A DNA stretch of 64,000 nucleotides from Gemmata massiliana (GTDB taxonomy: Bacteria; Planctomycetota; Planctomycetia; Gemmatales; Gemmataceae). The stretch is from assembly GCF_901538265.1 (NCBI RefSeq), contig NZ_LR593886.1, positions 6,965,738-7,029,737 on the forward strand. Direction: 5' to 3'. The notes under the pieces were generated by a model. That model ran no database searches. It saw nothing but the letters and a program-made list of their open reading frames with translations, and was not told where the DNA came from. A program made the translations under genes and the position numbers. Shown one piece after another: positions 20,545 through 29,041 of the stretch (position 1 is the first letter of the stretch; each line of letters starts with the position of its first letter).

Positions 20545-20633
20545 AGCCGCGGATGAACGCAGAGAACACGGATCAGAACAGTTCATATTCTTGAATCGTG
20601 TTTGATCCGTGTTCTCTGCGTTCATCCGCGGCT
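20545..20633. repeat. perfect 31-bp inverted repeat between gap and pgk
   Basis: Arms at 20545-20575 and 20603-20633 are exact reverse complements, around a 27-nt loop. The core CCGCGGATGAACGCAGAGAA is shared with the repeat at 14202-14334. Being between co-directional gap and pgk, it may set their relative expression. Confidence 0.9.
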
Positions 20634-20659
20634 ACTCTTCTTTTCTGAGGTTTTGATCC

Positions 20660-21865
20660 GTGGCCAAGAAGACCCTGAACGACCTCGGCGACCTGAAGGG
20701 CAAGAAGGTTCTCGTGCGCGTGGACTTCAACGTCCCGCTCGACAAGAAGACCGGGGCCGTGAAGAACGACCGGCGCATCCGGGCCGCGCTGCCGACCATC
20801 AAGCACCTCCTCGACGCCGGCGCGAGCGTGATCGCGATGAGCCACCTCGGGCGCCCGGAAAAGGCGACGCCGGAGGAGCGCAAGAACCTTACGATGGATA
20901 AGGTCGCCGCGAAGTTCGGCGAGTTGCTCGCCGTACCGGTGACGAAGGCCGCGAGCGACGTGGTCGGGCCGGCGGTCACGGCCGCGGCCGCCGCGCTCAA
21001 GCCCGGCGGGGTGCTGCTGCTCGAAAACCTGCGATTCGACCCGCGCGAGCAGAAGAACGATCCCGAGTTCGCGGCCGCGCTCGCGGCGCTCGGCGACGCC
21101 TACGTGAACGACGCCTTCGGCACTTGCCAGAACGACAAGGACACGTCGATGGTGGGCCTCCCGGCGAACCTGAAGGCCGCGGGCAAGCCGCGCGCGATCG
21201 GGCTGCTCGTCGCGAAGGAACTCGAGATCATCGACGGCCTCATGACCGAGCCGAAGCGCCCGGTGCTCGGGATCATGGGCGGGGCGAAGGTCTCCGACAA
21301 GATCGCCTTCATTAACACGCTCCTGGCAAAAGTCGATCACCTGCTCATCGGCGGGAAGATGACGTACACGTTCCTCAAGGCGCAGGGCGTGAACGTCGGC
21401 GCGACCCGCGTGGGCGACGAGGAAATCGAAGCGGCCAAGCCGCTGCTCGCGCACGTCGGCAAGAAGATCACGCTCCCGGTCGATTACGTCGCCGCAAAGA
21501 GCGACGACCTGCTCCAAACACAGGTTTGCGAAGGGCCGATCCCCGCGGGCTTCGAGGGCGTGGACATCGGCCCCAAGACGATCGAGCACTACAAGGCGCA
21601 AATCAAGGAATCGGCCACGATCATCTGGAACGGCCCGCTGGGGTGGTTCGAGCAGACCGCGTTCGCACGCGGCACGCAGTACATCGCCGAGGCGATGGCC
21701 GCGAGCGCGGGCGTGACCGTGGTGGGTGGAGGAGAAACGGCCGAGGCCGCCGAGCAGTTCGGGTTCGCCGAGAAGATGACCCACGTCTCGACCGGCGGCG
21801 GCGCCTTCCTCGCCTACGTTGAAGGTAAGAAGTTCCAGAGTCTGGCGCAAATCGACGATAAGTAA
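20660..21865 (+). CDS. pgk: phosphoglycerate kinase
   Basis: This protein of 401 residues starts at a GTG with GAGG at 9 nt. Conserved segments appear in order: VLVRVDFNVPLD, MSHLGRPEK, LLLENLRFDPREQKND, DAFGTCQND, GGAKVSDKI and, near the end, VVGGGETAEAAEQFG followed by STGGGAFLAYVEG. It transfers phosphate from 1,3-bisphosphoglycerate to ADP. It follows gap on the same strand after 132 nt. Confidence 0.96.
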   Translation: MAKKTLNDLGDLKGKKVLVRVDFNVPLDKKTGAVKNDRRIRAALPTIKHLLDAGASVIAMSHLGRPEKATPEERKNLTMDKVAAKFGELLAVPVTKAASDVVGPAVTAAAAALKPGGVLLLENLRFDPREQKNDPEFAAALAALGDAYVNDAFGTCQNDKDTSMVGLPANLKAAGKPRAIGLLVAKELEIIDGLMTEPKRPVLGIMGGAKVSDKIAFINTLLAKVDHLLIGGKMTYTFLKAQGVNVGATRVGDEEIEAAKPLLAHVGKKITLPVDYVAAKSDDLLQTQVCEGPIPAGFEGVDIGPKTIEHYKAQIKESATIIWNGPLGWFEQTAFARGTQYIAEAMAASAGVTVVGGGETAEAAEQFGFAEKMTHVSTGGGAFLAYVEGKKFQSLAQIDDK

Positions 21866-21878
21866 GGAAAGCGGAGCG

Positions 21879-21968
21879 GAGGTTTTGATAAGATTCACAG
21901 GATCAACAGGATAGAGAAACCGACCGGGCCTCAATCTCGTTAATCCTGGTAATCCTGTCAAAACCTCC
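21879..21968. repeat. imperfect inverted repeat after pgk, CACAGGATCAACAGGAT type
   Basis: GGAGGTTTTGA...CAGGAT (21879-21912) pairs with ATCCTGGTAATCCTGTCAAA and its continuation (21943-21968), with internal loops. The same half-motif (ATCCTGTTAATCCTGTC) is seen once more near 35503-35520, so it belongs to a dispersed family. It lies 14 nt after the pgk stop. Confidence 0.65.
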
Positions 21969-22062
21969 TAGTCTTCACGCCAGTCGGTCGCCTTCGGACT
22001 TGCATTGGTGCCACCTTCGGGTTCAAAATACGTCACCGCTGGGGGAATGTGGAGTGGAGCGC

Positions 22063-22881
22063 ATGGCGACGGAGCGGCCGAAGCGGGGCGTACCGGAAGG
22101 CCTGTGGATCCGGTGTACGAACTGCAAAACCACGGTGTATAAGAAGGAAGTCGTGGCCCGGCACCACGTGTGCCCGGACTGCGACCACCACTTCACCATG
22201 CCCGCGAAGGACCGCGTCGCGCAACTGCTCGACGAGGGCACCTTCGAGGAGTGGGACACGGACCTGCGCCCGTGCGACCCGCTCAACTTCGTGGACCGCA
22301 TCCCGTACCACGAGCGCCTCGTCGACGAGCAGAAGAAAACCGGCATGCCCGACGCGGCCGTGACCGGTAAGGGGTTCATCCGCGGGCGCCCGGTCGTCCT
22401 CGGGATCACCGATTTCGCGTTCATGGCCGGGAGCATGGGCAGCGTGGTCGGCGAGAAGCTGACCCGCGCAGCCGAGCGAGCGACGGAACTCAAGCTGCCG
22501 CTGATCTTTGTGAGCGGCTCCGGCGGCGGCGCCCGAATGCAGGAGGGGATCGTGTCCCTCATGCAGATGGCGAAGATCTCCGCGGCGCTGGGCCGGTACG
22601 ATTCCGCCGGCGGGCTCTACGTCTGCATCCTGACGAACCCGACGATGGGCGGCGTCGCCGCGAGTTGGGCGTTCCAAGGCGACATCACGCTCGCCGAACC
22701 GGGCGCGCTGGTCGGGTTCGCCGGGCGCCGGGTCATCTCGAACACGGTGCGGGTCGAACTGCCGGAGAACTTCCAGACGAGCGAGTTCCTCCTGAAACAC
22801 GGGTTCGTGGACCGGATCGTTCACCGCAAGGATCTGCGCACCGAGGTCGCCCGCATTGTAGACTACTGCCAGATCAGGTAG
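22063..22881 (+). CDS. accD: acetyl-CoA carboxylase carboxyltransferase subunit beta
   Basis: The ATG at 22063 follows GGAG sites and starts [15 protein letters not shown]; an in-frame extension to 22000 is not like the family. The protein has 272 residues. The zinc ribbon is C18, C21, C37, C40 (CTNC and CPDC). The carboxyltransferase core shows [28 protein letters not shown] and FAGRRVI. With AccA it moves the carboxyl group from biotin to acetyl-CoA, which starts fatty-acid synthesis. accA is not in the window. Confidence 0.95.
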   Translation: MATERPKRGVPEGLWIRCTNCKTTVYKKEVVARHHVCPDCDHHFTMPAKDRVAQLLDEGTFEEWDTDLRPCDPLNFVDRIPYHERLVDEQKKTGMPDAAVTGKGFIRGRPVVLGITDFAFMAGSMGSVVGEKLTRAAERATELKLPLIFVSGSGGGARMQEGIVSLMQMAKISAALGRYDSAGGLYVCILTNPTMGGVAASWAFQGDITLAEPGALVGFAGRRVISNTVRVELPENFQTSEFLLKHGFVDRIVHRKDLRTEVARIVDYCQIR

Positions 22882-22989
22882 CGCGGGTGCGGAGTTCCGG
22901 GCGCGGAGTTACAATTAAACACGTCCGCCGGACGGTTTTCCGGCACCTCGCCCGCGCTCTGCGTTCCGTGCCGCCTCCGGGGGTTCGTC

Positions 22990-23886
22990 GTGGGTCTGCT
23001 CGACTTCCTGTTCGGCAAAAGCAAAAGCGGTGGCAGCCCCAAAAAAGGGCTGAAGAAGGCCAACGTCGCAAAACGGTTCGATCTCGTCGGGCGCACCGGA
23101 CAGGGGAGCATGTCGAAGGTGTTCCGCGCCTACGACCGCGAACTCGGGCGCACCGTCTGCCTGAAGCTCCTGGACAAGGCCAAAACCAAGAAGTTCGAGG
23201 AACGGTTCATCGGGCTCAAGAAGCCGCACGAGGGCGAGATCTGCGAGGCCCTCAAGCACGACAACATCGTGCGCACCTACGAGCAAGGGGTCACCACCGA
23301 CGGCGAGCCGTACCTTGTGATGGAGTTGGTGGACGGGTTGGGGCTGAACTACCTCGTCGAGACCCGCGCCCCGCAATTGACCGGCAACCGCATCAACTTT
23401 CTGAGCCAACTCTGCAACGCCCTCCAGTACATGCACGACAGCAAGTGGCTCCACCGCGACCTCTGCACGCGCAACGTGATGGTGGACAAGGAGGGCGTGC
23501 TAAAACTGATCGATTTCGGCCTCACCGTCCCGTACACACCGGCATTCTGCGTAAGCGGTAACCGCACGGGCACGCCGGACATCCTCGCACCCGAGATCAT
23601 CAAGCGCAAGGCCACCGATCACCGTGTAGACCTATTCGCTTTGGGCGTAACGGCTTACGAAGTATTCACCGGCCAGTTACCGTGGGAACGATCGCCGTCG
23701 AGCGAGGAAACGTTCCGGCGCCGGCTCAACACCGCCCCCCGCGAGGCCAAGGATCTGAACCCACAGGTCGACGAGCGACTCTCGTCGATCCTCCTGAAGT
23801 CCATCTCGCGCGAGCCGGCCGACCGGTACCCCAGCGCCAACGCCTTCAAGGACGCGCTCGCGCGACTGGAGAAGCAGGACTACTAA
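22990..23886 (+). CDS. small soluble protein kinase, Hanks-type
   Basis: The protein has 298 residues and starts at GTG (MGLLDFLFGKSK). The first 28 residues are basic and low in complexity. The glycine loop is GRTGQGSMSKVF, the ATP lysine is in TVCLKLL, and the catalytic loop is HRDLCTRNVMV, which resembles the tyrosine-kinase HRDLAARN more than the usual HRDLKPxN. The DFG loop is IDFGLT and the P+1 loop is GTPDILAPE. There is no membrane or PASTA domain, so it acts in the cytoplasm. It lies 108 nt after accD; a functional link is not shown. Confidence 0.88.
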   Translation: MGLLDFLFGKSKSGGSPKKGLKKANVAKRFDLVGRTGQGSMSKVFRAYDRELGRTVCLKLLDKAKTKKFEERFIGLKKPHEGEICEALKHDNIVRTYEQGVTTDGEPYLVMELVDGLGLNYLVETRAPQLTGNRINFLSQLCNALQYMHDSKWLHRDLCTRNVMVDKEGVLKLIDFGLTVPYTPAFCVSGNRTGTPDILAPEIIKRKATDHRVDLFALGVTAYEVFTGQLPWERSPSSEETFRRRLNTAPREAKDLNPQVDERLSSILLKSISREPADRYPSANAFKDALARLEKQDY

Positions 23887-24328
23887 AGCAGGCTCCGGGA
23901 TCATCGTAACCGGCTGACGCCCCGCGACCGCAAGGAGCGGTTCGTCGGCCGGTCAAGGTATCCGCCCCACAGGTCACATTTGTTAACATTCCGGCCCCGA
24001 AACGCCCCTTCGTGTAGCGGAATTCACCATAAAATCGGAAACGGCAACGACTTATTCACACAACCGCCCAATTTCGCACCCTTCCGCCGGCTAACAAACG
24101 CTAACTTCTTGCGATCCACGGCGGCTCTTCCATTCATGGATGATCTTACCATCTCACGAGGTTCGCATGCGGCCGAACCCTCGGCACGCCATTATACGCA
24201 CACCAAGTGGACAAAAGAGCAATAGTAAGCGGATTTGAAACCTAAATGGCTTCCGTCAAATACGGCAGTGATATCCGACAAGGGTGATGAAGATTACCTC
24301 TTGATGCTCTTTGCACCGAGTCGCCGGA
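23887..24328. other. gene-free stretch after the kinase gene
   Basis: These 442 nt are lower in GC than their surroundings. The only ORF of note (81 codons, plus strand, from 23980) has no family resemblance and no ribosome binding site. I see no long repeat or RNA signature. Confidence 0.45.
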
Positions 24329-24709
24329 TTAGCGATTGCGTCCCAGCCATTTGGGGTCGCTTAAGTCGTTTTCGTAGTCCTGTTGGTTGCCAAATCCCAA
24401 GGCACACGTGCGCTCGAAATACTGCGGTAGCTTGTCTTCATTCTCGAACGTGTTGATCTCCCACACGGCCTCAATCAGAAAGGCGAGCCAGCAGGGTGGC
24501 GGAGGCCACCGCCGGAAATACTCGATCTTCTGCTCTTCGGAAAACCGCTGAAGTTCCCACCATACCCACCACAATTCCTTGTGCGACTCGCCATCACCCA
24601 TCCGCCATCTCATGCTGTAAGGGTGTTCGTTGTACACACCCCAGGGTGGCGGCACCGTACCGTTTGCGGCAACGAGACGGTCGATCTCCTCTCTCATCCA
24701 CTGTTCCAT
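24329..24709 (-). CDS. hypothetical acidic, Trp-rich protein (126 aa)
   Basis: This 126-residue protein is rich in tryptophan and acidic residues (HKELWWVWWELQRFSEEQK, then RRWPPPPCWLAFL). It has no signal peptide, and its amphipathic helices suggest a small globular protein. I do not recognise the family. Codon use is a little less GC-biased than in neighbours and it lies beside a GC-poorer gap, which would fit a recently acquired or fast-evolving gene. It is divergent from the sigma-factor gene. Confidence 0.6.
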   Translation of the reverse strand: MEQWMREEIDRLVAANGTVPPPWGVYNEHPYSMRWRMGDGESHKELWWVWWELQRFSEEQKIEYFRRWPPPPCWLAFLIEAVWEINTFENEDKLPQYFERTCALGFGNQQDYENDLSDPKWLGRNR

Positions 24710-24919
24710 CGGCGTCCCTACACCGGTGCTCTGCCTCCGAAATGAAGGGAGCTGATCGCCAATTTATCACGTCTCCATTTGGCGGAGGCTATTCAGCAAC
24801 CGGCACGGGATCAACCAGAACGAAGCAAGCATCCGTATTTTGCATTTTCCGCGTATGAGGTCGGTGAGTTTTTGGCTCAGTATGGTGACGGGTTCAGGTT
24901 ACTCGATCCGAGCGTCTCA

Positions 24920-26275
24920 ATGCCCCCGCGATTCCTTCGGCTCCTCAGTGCTGCAGCTCCTTCTGGGGACGTCACCTCCGATGCGGAGTTGCTGCGCAAG
25001 TACGTCTCCACCCGCGACGCCGATGCGTTCGAGTTACTGGTTCGGCGCCACGCTGATGCCGTGTGGAATGCGTGTTTACGGGTGTTGGGGAACGAAGCGG
25101 ACGCCGCCGATGCGTTCCAGGCCACGTTCCTGGTGCTCACGCGGCGCGCGGCAACGGTGCGCGGAACGTGTGCGGGCGGGTGGCTGCACCGCGTCGCCGC
25201 AAACACCGCTCGGCGGTTACGAGCCCGGCACCGACCGATGGTAGAAGCCAATTTCGATGAAACGATCGCTCCCGGCCCCGCGCTCGGCGATCGTCTGGAA
25301 CGAGACGAGTTCGCGGCGGCCGTTCACGAGGAACTCGCCCAGTTCCCGGAGCATTACCGATTGCCCGTGGTTCTGTGCGACCTCGAAGGTCACGCGCACT
25401 CCGAGGCCGCGAAAGTATTGGGCTGGCCCGTCGGGAGCGTGTCGGGACGGCTCAGTCGCGCGCATGCCATGCTCCGTGCCCGACTCGCGCGACGCGGATT
25501 CGTTGCTCCCGTGCTTTTTGTGGCGTGCGCCGTTCCGTCGCGAATCGTTCAAGCCGCAATCGGGATCGGGACCGGCGCGATCGCCGCACCCACGCTTGTT
25601 TCTCACCTCACCGAAGGAGTGCTTCTGAGTATGCACACCGCAAAAATGAAAGTTGCGACCCTTCTCGCTGTTGGGTTCCTCGGAGCCGTCGGTCTCGGAG
25701 TCGTGTTCGCTGCCGAACACCCGAACGCGCCGACCATCGCTGTTGCACCTACGCAGGACGACGATAAACCGGACCCCGAAACGGATCCGAAGACCACTCC
25801 CGATCCGAAGTGGGCGAAAGGTTCCACCCCCACTGCGTTTCCGGAAATTCCGGCTATTACCAGCAAATCGCTCACAGATTTCGAGCAGAAACACATCGAA
25901 CCGATTTTTGTCGGTGATCCTCCCCTGCGAAAACTACTCAAGATGAAGCTACAGAGAGCAGTGCAGAAATTAGCGGATGCCTTAGATTACGTCGAGAATA
26001 CAAAAGAGCCCGACTCCGCAACAAACCCAATTGCGTTTTCAAACTTTCACGACAAGCGCTTGCGACTTTGCACTTCCCTGCCGAGCTTGATGATAGAGGC
26101 TCAAACAATTGCTTTTGAATTATACCCCACGGCCGAATCGCGGCGTCCGTGGCTCGTTTTGAAAGTGGCAGTTGGAAAACGGGTCGAATTGATACGCCAC
26201 GCTCCTAGAGATGAGGCACAGGCGGCGCGCCTCGACGCCGAAATCGAACTTGCCCGACACGACCAAAAGAAATGA
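24920..26275 (+). CDS. ECF sigma factor with C-terminal membrane extension
   Basis: The ATG at 24920 gives about 451 residues; a longer frame to 24779 has no sigma-like sequence. Region 2 is ADAFELLVRRHADAVWNACL with the DAFQATFLVL segment, and region 4 is the helix-turn-helix around HSEAAKVLGWPVGSVSGRL. After the sigma core, at about residue 200, come a hydrophobic segment (APVLFVACAVPS), a clear membrane helix (VATLLAVGFLGAVGLGVVF) and a tail of 170 residues with a Pro/Asp/Lys linker. Planctomycetes carry many such sigma factors tethered to the membrane; the tail probably senses a signal outside the cytoplasm. No anti-sigma gene is adjacent. Confidence 0.85.
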   Translation: MPPRFLRLLSAAAPSGDVTSDAELLRKYVSTRDADAFELLVRRHADAVWNACLRVLGNEADAADAFQATFLVLTRRAATVRGTCAGGWLHRVAANTARRLRARHRPMVEANFDETIAPGPALGDRLERDEFAAAVHEELAQFPEHYRLPVVLCDLEGHAHSEAAKVLGWPVGSVSGRLSRAHAMLRARLARRGFVAPVLFVACAVPSRIVQAAIGIGTGAIAAPTLVSHLTEGVLLSMHTAKMKVATLLAVGFLGAVGLGVVFAAEHPNAPTIAVAPTQDDDKPDPETDPKTTPDPKWAKGSTPTAFPEIPAITSKSLTDFEQKHIEPIFVGDPPLRKLLKMKLQRAVQKLADALDYVENTKEPDSATNPIAFSNFHDKRLRLCTSLPSLMIEAQTIAFELYPTAESRRPWLVLKVAVGKRVELIRHAPRDEAQAARLDAEIELARHDQKK

Positions 26276-26299
26276 GGCCACTTCGCGAACGCCGCCGAC

Positions 26300-26995
26300 T
26301 CACACAGGCCGTTCGCCAAGAAGGGCGGTGGCCGCAATTGCGGCCGTTTCCACGCGCAGAATCCGCGTGCCCAAGCTCAATACCAGCCAGCCGTTCTCAC
26401 GGGCGCGGTCCACTTCGGCGGGCGTGAATCCCCCTTCCGGGCCGACCGCAATCGCTCCGCCACGCGAACCCACATGCGCGAGTCCGGGACCAGTGTGGAG
26501 CACGACCCGCGGACCGGGGAGGTCCGTGCGGGCAACGAAGTCGTCCCACTTTTGCGGCGGGTCGACGAGCATGAGTCGGTTGCGCCCGCATTGCTTACTC
26601 GCTTCGATCACCGCGCGCTCGAACTTCTCCACGACCGACGCCTTCGGTTGAACGACGGCACGAGTAGTCAGGAGCGGAACGAATCGCGTGGCCCCGAGTT
26701 CCGTGAGCTTCTCAACGAGAAAATCGGCGCGATCGCTCTTGGGTAGCGCGGACGCAACCACGAGCGGGAACCCGAGTTCGCGGTCCGCAACAACCGGCGC
26801 AAGAACCGAAAGGACGACCGTTTTCTTTCCGACACTGAGAACCTGTGCGGGGTATTCGTGGCCGTCGCCGTTGAACAAAACGACCTCGTCGCCCTCCGCG
26901 AACCGGCGGACGGCGGAGAGGTGGTGTGCTTCGGGACCGGTCAGAACGTATTCGCCCGGTCCAAGTGGATCGGGCGTGAAAAAGCGGTCGGCCAC
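26300..26995 (-). CDS. rsmE: 16S rRNA (uracil-1498-N3)-methyltransferase
   Basis: This 231-residue SPOUT-class methyltransferase has the start MADRFFTPD, HHLSAVRRFAEGD, ALPKSDRADFLVEKLTELG, and the SAM-binding knot with AVGPEGGFTPAEVD and LGTRILRVETAAI. It methylates U1498 of 16S rRNA. It starts 7 nt after a short same-strand ORF with a strong ribosome binding site, so both probably share a transcript. Confidence 0.93.
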   Translation of the reverse strand: MADRFFTPDPLGPGEYVLTGPEAHHLSAVRRFAEGDEVVLFNGDGHEYPAQVLSVGKKTVVLSVLAPVVADRELGFPLVVASALPKSDRADFLVEKLTELGATRFVPLLTTRAVVQPKASVVEKFERAVIEASKQCGRNRLMLVDPPQKWDDFVARTDLPGPRVVLHTGPGLAHVGSRGGAIAVGPEGGFTPAEVDRARENGWLVLSLGTRILRVETAAIAATALLGERPV

Positions 26996-27002
26996 GGGCG
27001 AC

Positions 27003-27176
27003 TCAGATCTGCTCGACGTGGAGCGTGACGTGGACGTCCTCCGTCACGTTTACGAAGTCCTGGTAGGCGTCCTTCGGGTCGCGACCGAGCGCCGGTTGCG
27101 GCGGGTCCACCATGATCGGTTCCCAGAACGTCGCGTAGGATTCGGCTGCCATCGGTTCACGGTTGTCGAGATTCAC
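27003..27176 (-). CDS. short protein upstream of rsmE (57 aa)
   Basis: The frame runs from GTG at 27176 to TGA at 27003 and is preceded by GGGAGG at 6 nt, the strongest ribosome binding site of this area. The product has 57 residues, starts VNLDNREPMAAESYATFWEP and is acidic, with an amphipathic valine/histidine-rich C-terminus. An internal ATG (residue 9) is an alternative start. It ends 7 nt before rsmE. I know no family for it. Its coding nature is supported by the site and by its spacing to rsmE. Confidence 0.6.
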   Translation of the reverse strand: MNLDNREPMAAESYATFWEPIMVDPPQPALGRDPKDAYQDFVNVTEDVHVTLHVEQI

Positions 27177-27403
27177 GAGCTGCCTCCCAAAGAAGGAGAG
27201 TGTGTGCCCGGTTTGACGATTCGGTCAGTAGTAGCGTGCGAGTGGAACCGAATCGGGAGCGAGTGCAAAACCGAGCGACGGCGAAATGGGGCAATTGGTA
27301 GAAGCTACCCGATCGCTACACGTCGGTCAAGTATATATCCCAACAAACTCGACCCAGTGTTCGCGCCTCACTGAAAGCACTGAGCCCGGCTCCGTTAATT
27401 CAA

Positions 27404-27434
27404 AACGCGCGGGGCCAGGTGCGTCCCGCGCGTT
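27404..27434 (-). terminator. terminator-like hairpin of the 65-aa gene
   Basis: AACGCGCGGG (27404-27413) pairs perfectly with CCCGCGCGTT (27425-27434). On the minus strand the stem ends in TTTTG and lies 26 nt after the stop of the 65-aa gene. Confidence 0.6.
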
Positions 27435-27459
27435 AACGTTCAGCAACGTTGCTGTTTCG

Positions 27460-27657
27460 TTACACTTCTTCCGGCGCGCCGGTCCCGCCGAGGCGGTGCC
27501 AGCCGTCGCTTCGCCACTCGAACACGACCTCGTCGCGTCCGCGCCAGGCCACACAGTACGCGCCGGAAATGTTCGCCACGGACCAGCCGAGGCGACGCAG
27601 CAGTTCCCAGTTGGGGTTGGTGAGTTCTTTTTGAGCTAGTGGGGATAGTGGTTGCAT
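27460..27657 (-). CDS. small hypothetical protein (65 aa)
   Basis: The 65-residue protein reads MQPLSPLAQKELTNPNWELL, then a Trp-rich beta-like part (AYCVAWRGRDEVVFEWRSDG). The ATG has GGAGA at 8 nt and the gene is followed by a hairpin with a T-tract, which together support a real gene. There is no signal peptide or known domain. It lies alone between the 57-aa/rsmE pair and the lipoprotein gene. Confidence 0.6.
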   Translation of the reverse strand: MQPLSPLAQKELTNPNWELLRRLGWSVANISGAYCVAWRGRDEVVFEWRSDGWHRLGGTGAPEEV

Positions 27658-27983
27658 GGTGTGGTCTCCGAAAATCGGTCCGCGGTGGGCGCGGGCGAAC
27701 CGAGTTGTTCAAACTTAGAACGAAAACGGACCTCGTCCTTGCGTCACTAAAGGAATGATCCGCGAGAGCGCCCCAATCCGGCCCGGAATTCGGTATCAGA
27801 ACCCAAACGTCCTGCCGAGCCGAACGCGACACGAGAATCCCAAACGTCCGCCCCGAGGTACTACAGGAGTAACTCGCCGATTCCTTCACACATCGTCCAA
27901 TATCGGCCGAGTTCGCGAATCGGGTTCAACCGTTCTTTATTCCGGCAACAACGCGGGCGCCCGGGCGGGGGCGCATCCGGCGA
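27658..27983. other. gap between the 65-aa gene and the lipoprotein gene
   Basis: This gap holds the promoter of the 65-aa gene and the 3' region of the minus-strand lipoprotein gene. I see no gene, repeat or terminator of note. Confidence 0.45.
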
Positions 27984-28838
27984 TTAGCGCAAGAGCGGCG
28001 TGTTTGTCAGGATCGGTGCCCCCGTTACACCCATGAGAGCAGCGGGAGCCGGGAGCTGCGGAGCGGGCACCGCGTTGTTCGGGAAGAACTGCTCTTTCGC
28101 GGTACCGCCCGAAACGGGAGGCGCGTCCTTTTCACTCTTCCCGCCGAACAGATCGGTCGGGAACGTGGGGAGGGGTTCACCGGCTAGTTCGGTCCTCTGT
28201 CGAATAGTACCGCGTGTGAACGGCCCGGCGCCAAAGAACCAGGTGTCTTTTATCTGGCTCGTCGCTTCCACCGTGCCCGATTGCCACACCGCCCGGCCCG
28301 TGATTCGGTTGTAGGCGAACACCCCGATCTTCGCGACGCCGCGCTGATCGTTCTTCTTCGCCAGCGCGATTTCGGGAATGCTCGTCGGCAGCCCCGGGAC
28401 GACGGACGGGAGCGACACCGCGGGCGTACCGACCATCACGCTGTGCCGGTCCGTACCGAGCGCGCCCGCGCGCAGTTCAACAACGTACACCGCCCGCGGA
28501 CGCTCTTCCTGGAGTAGGGCGCCGTGGGCGAGGAGTTGCTGGCGCACGAGGCTGATGACGTACCCCTTGTCGACCACGTCTTTTTCGAGCGAAGTGGTGT
28601 CGAGGAATACCGGCTGACCGCTGAGCGGCGTGAAGTCGATCTTCGCCACGGCCATATCTACCGCCTGCGAAACGAGGAGCATCTCGGTCGCGGCGCGGGG
28701 GCTATCGGTCATTTTGGTCGTTCCGCACCCGGCGATCAGCACGATTAACAGTAGCCAGGACGCTCGTCGAACGGTGATCTGTGGTCGTGTCAAGTAACGG
28801 TCCCCGAGGAGCAGCGGGGCCGCACTATAACGCGGCAC
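27984..28838 (-). CDS. lipoprotein of unknown function (DUF6655-like)
   Basis: The protein has 284 residues from the ATG at 28838. A TTG at 28793 would give a signal of more typical length (TRPQITVRRASWLLLIVLIAGC), so the start is uncertain. The lipobox is LIAGC. The mature part includes DTTSLEKDVVDKGYVISLVRQQLLAHGALL, AVYVVELRAGALGTDRHS and a Pro-rich C-terminal tail, and resembles a family I recall as DUF6655 from planctomycetes. The function is unknown; it is expected to sit on a membrane facing the periplasm. It is divergent from the oxidoreductase gene across a perfect palindrome. Confidence 0.75.
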   Translation of the reverse strand: MPRYSAAPLLLGDRYLTRPQITVRRASWLLLIVLIAGCGTTKMTDSPRAATEMLLVSQAVDMAVAKIDFTPLSGQPVFLDTTSLEKDVVDKGYVISLVRQQLLAHGALLQEERPRAVYVVELRAGALGTDRHSVMVGTPAVSLPSVVPGLPTSIPEIALAKKNDQRGVAKIGVFAYNRITGRAVWQSGTVEATSQIKDTWFFGAGPFTRGTIRQRTELAGEPLPTFPTDLFGGKSEKDAPPVSGGTAKEQFFPNNAVPAPQLPAPAALMGVTGAPILTNTPLLR

Positions 28839-28883
28839 TCGAACGGTTCAAGGGCACCAATGAGAGTGGCAGCAGGTCACTTA

Positions 28884-28968
28884 TTTTCCCCGGGACCGCG
28901 GGCATCTTGCCCGCTCTTCGCTACCGACATCAGAAGAGCGGGCAAGATGCCCGCGGTCCCGGGGAAAA
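28884..28968. repeat. perfect 36-bp inverted repeat in a divergent promoter region
   Basis: The arms 28884-28919 and 28933-28968 are exact reverse complements around a 13-nt loop. Within each arm, GCGGGCATCTTGCCCGC is itself palindromic. It lies between the starts of the lipoprotein and oxidoreductase genes, so it would be in a 5' leader or promoter rather than at a transcript end. Confidence 0.92.
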
Positions 28969-29041
28969 CGACCGACACGCGGCTCCCGCGCCGTGTAAAC
29001 TGTCGGAGCCTGCCATTTCCTCACCCAAACGAGAGCTGCCA

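Noticed and set aside
23887-24328. tRNA or other RNA gene in the GC-poor gap
   Set aside because: No cloverleaf with a T-loop GGTTCGAxTCC-like segment or other known RNA signature could be recognised.
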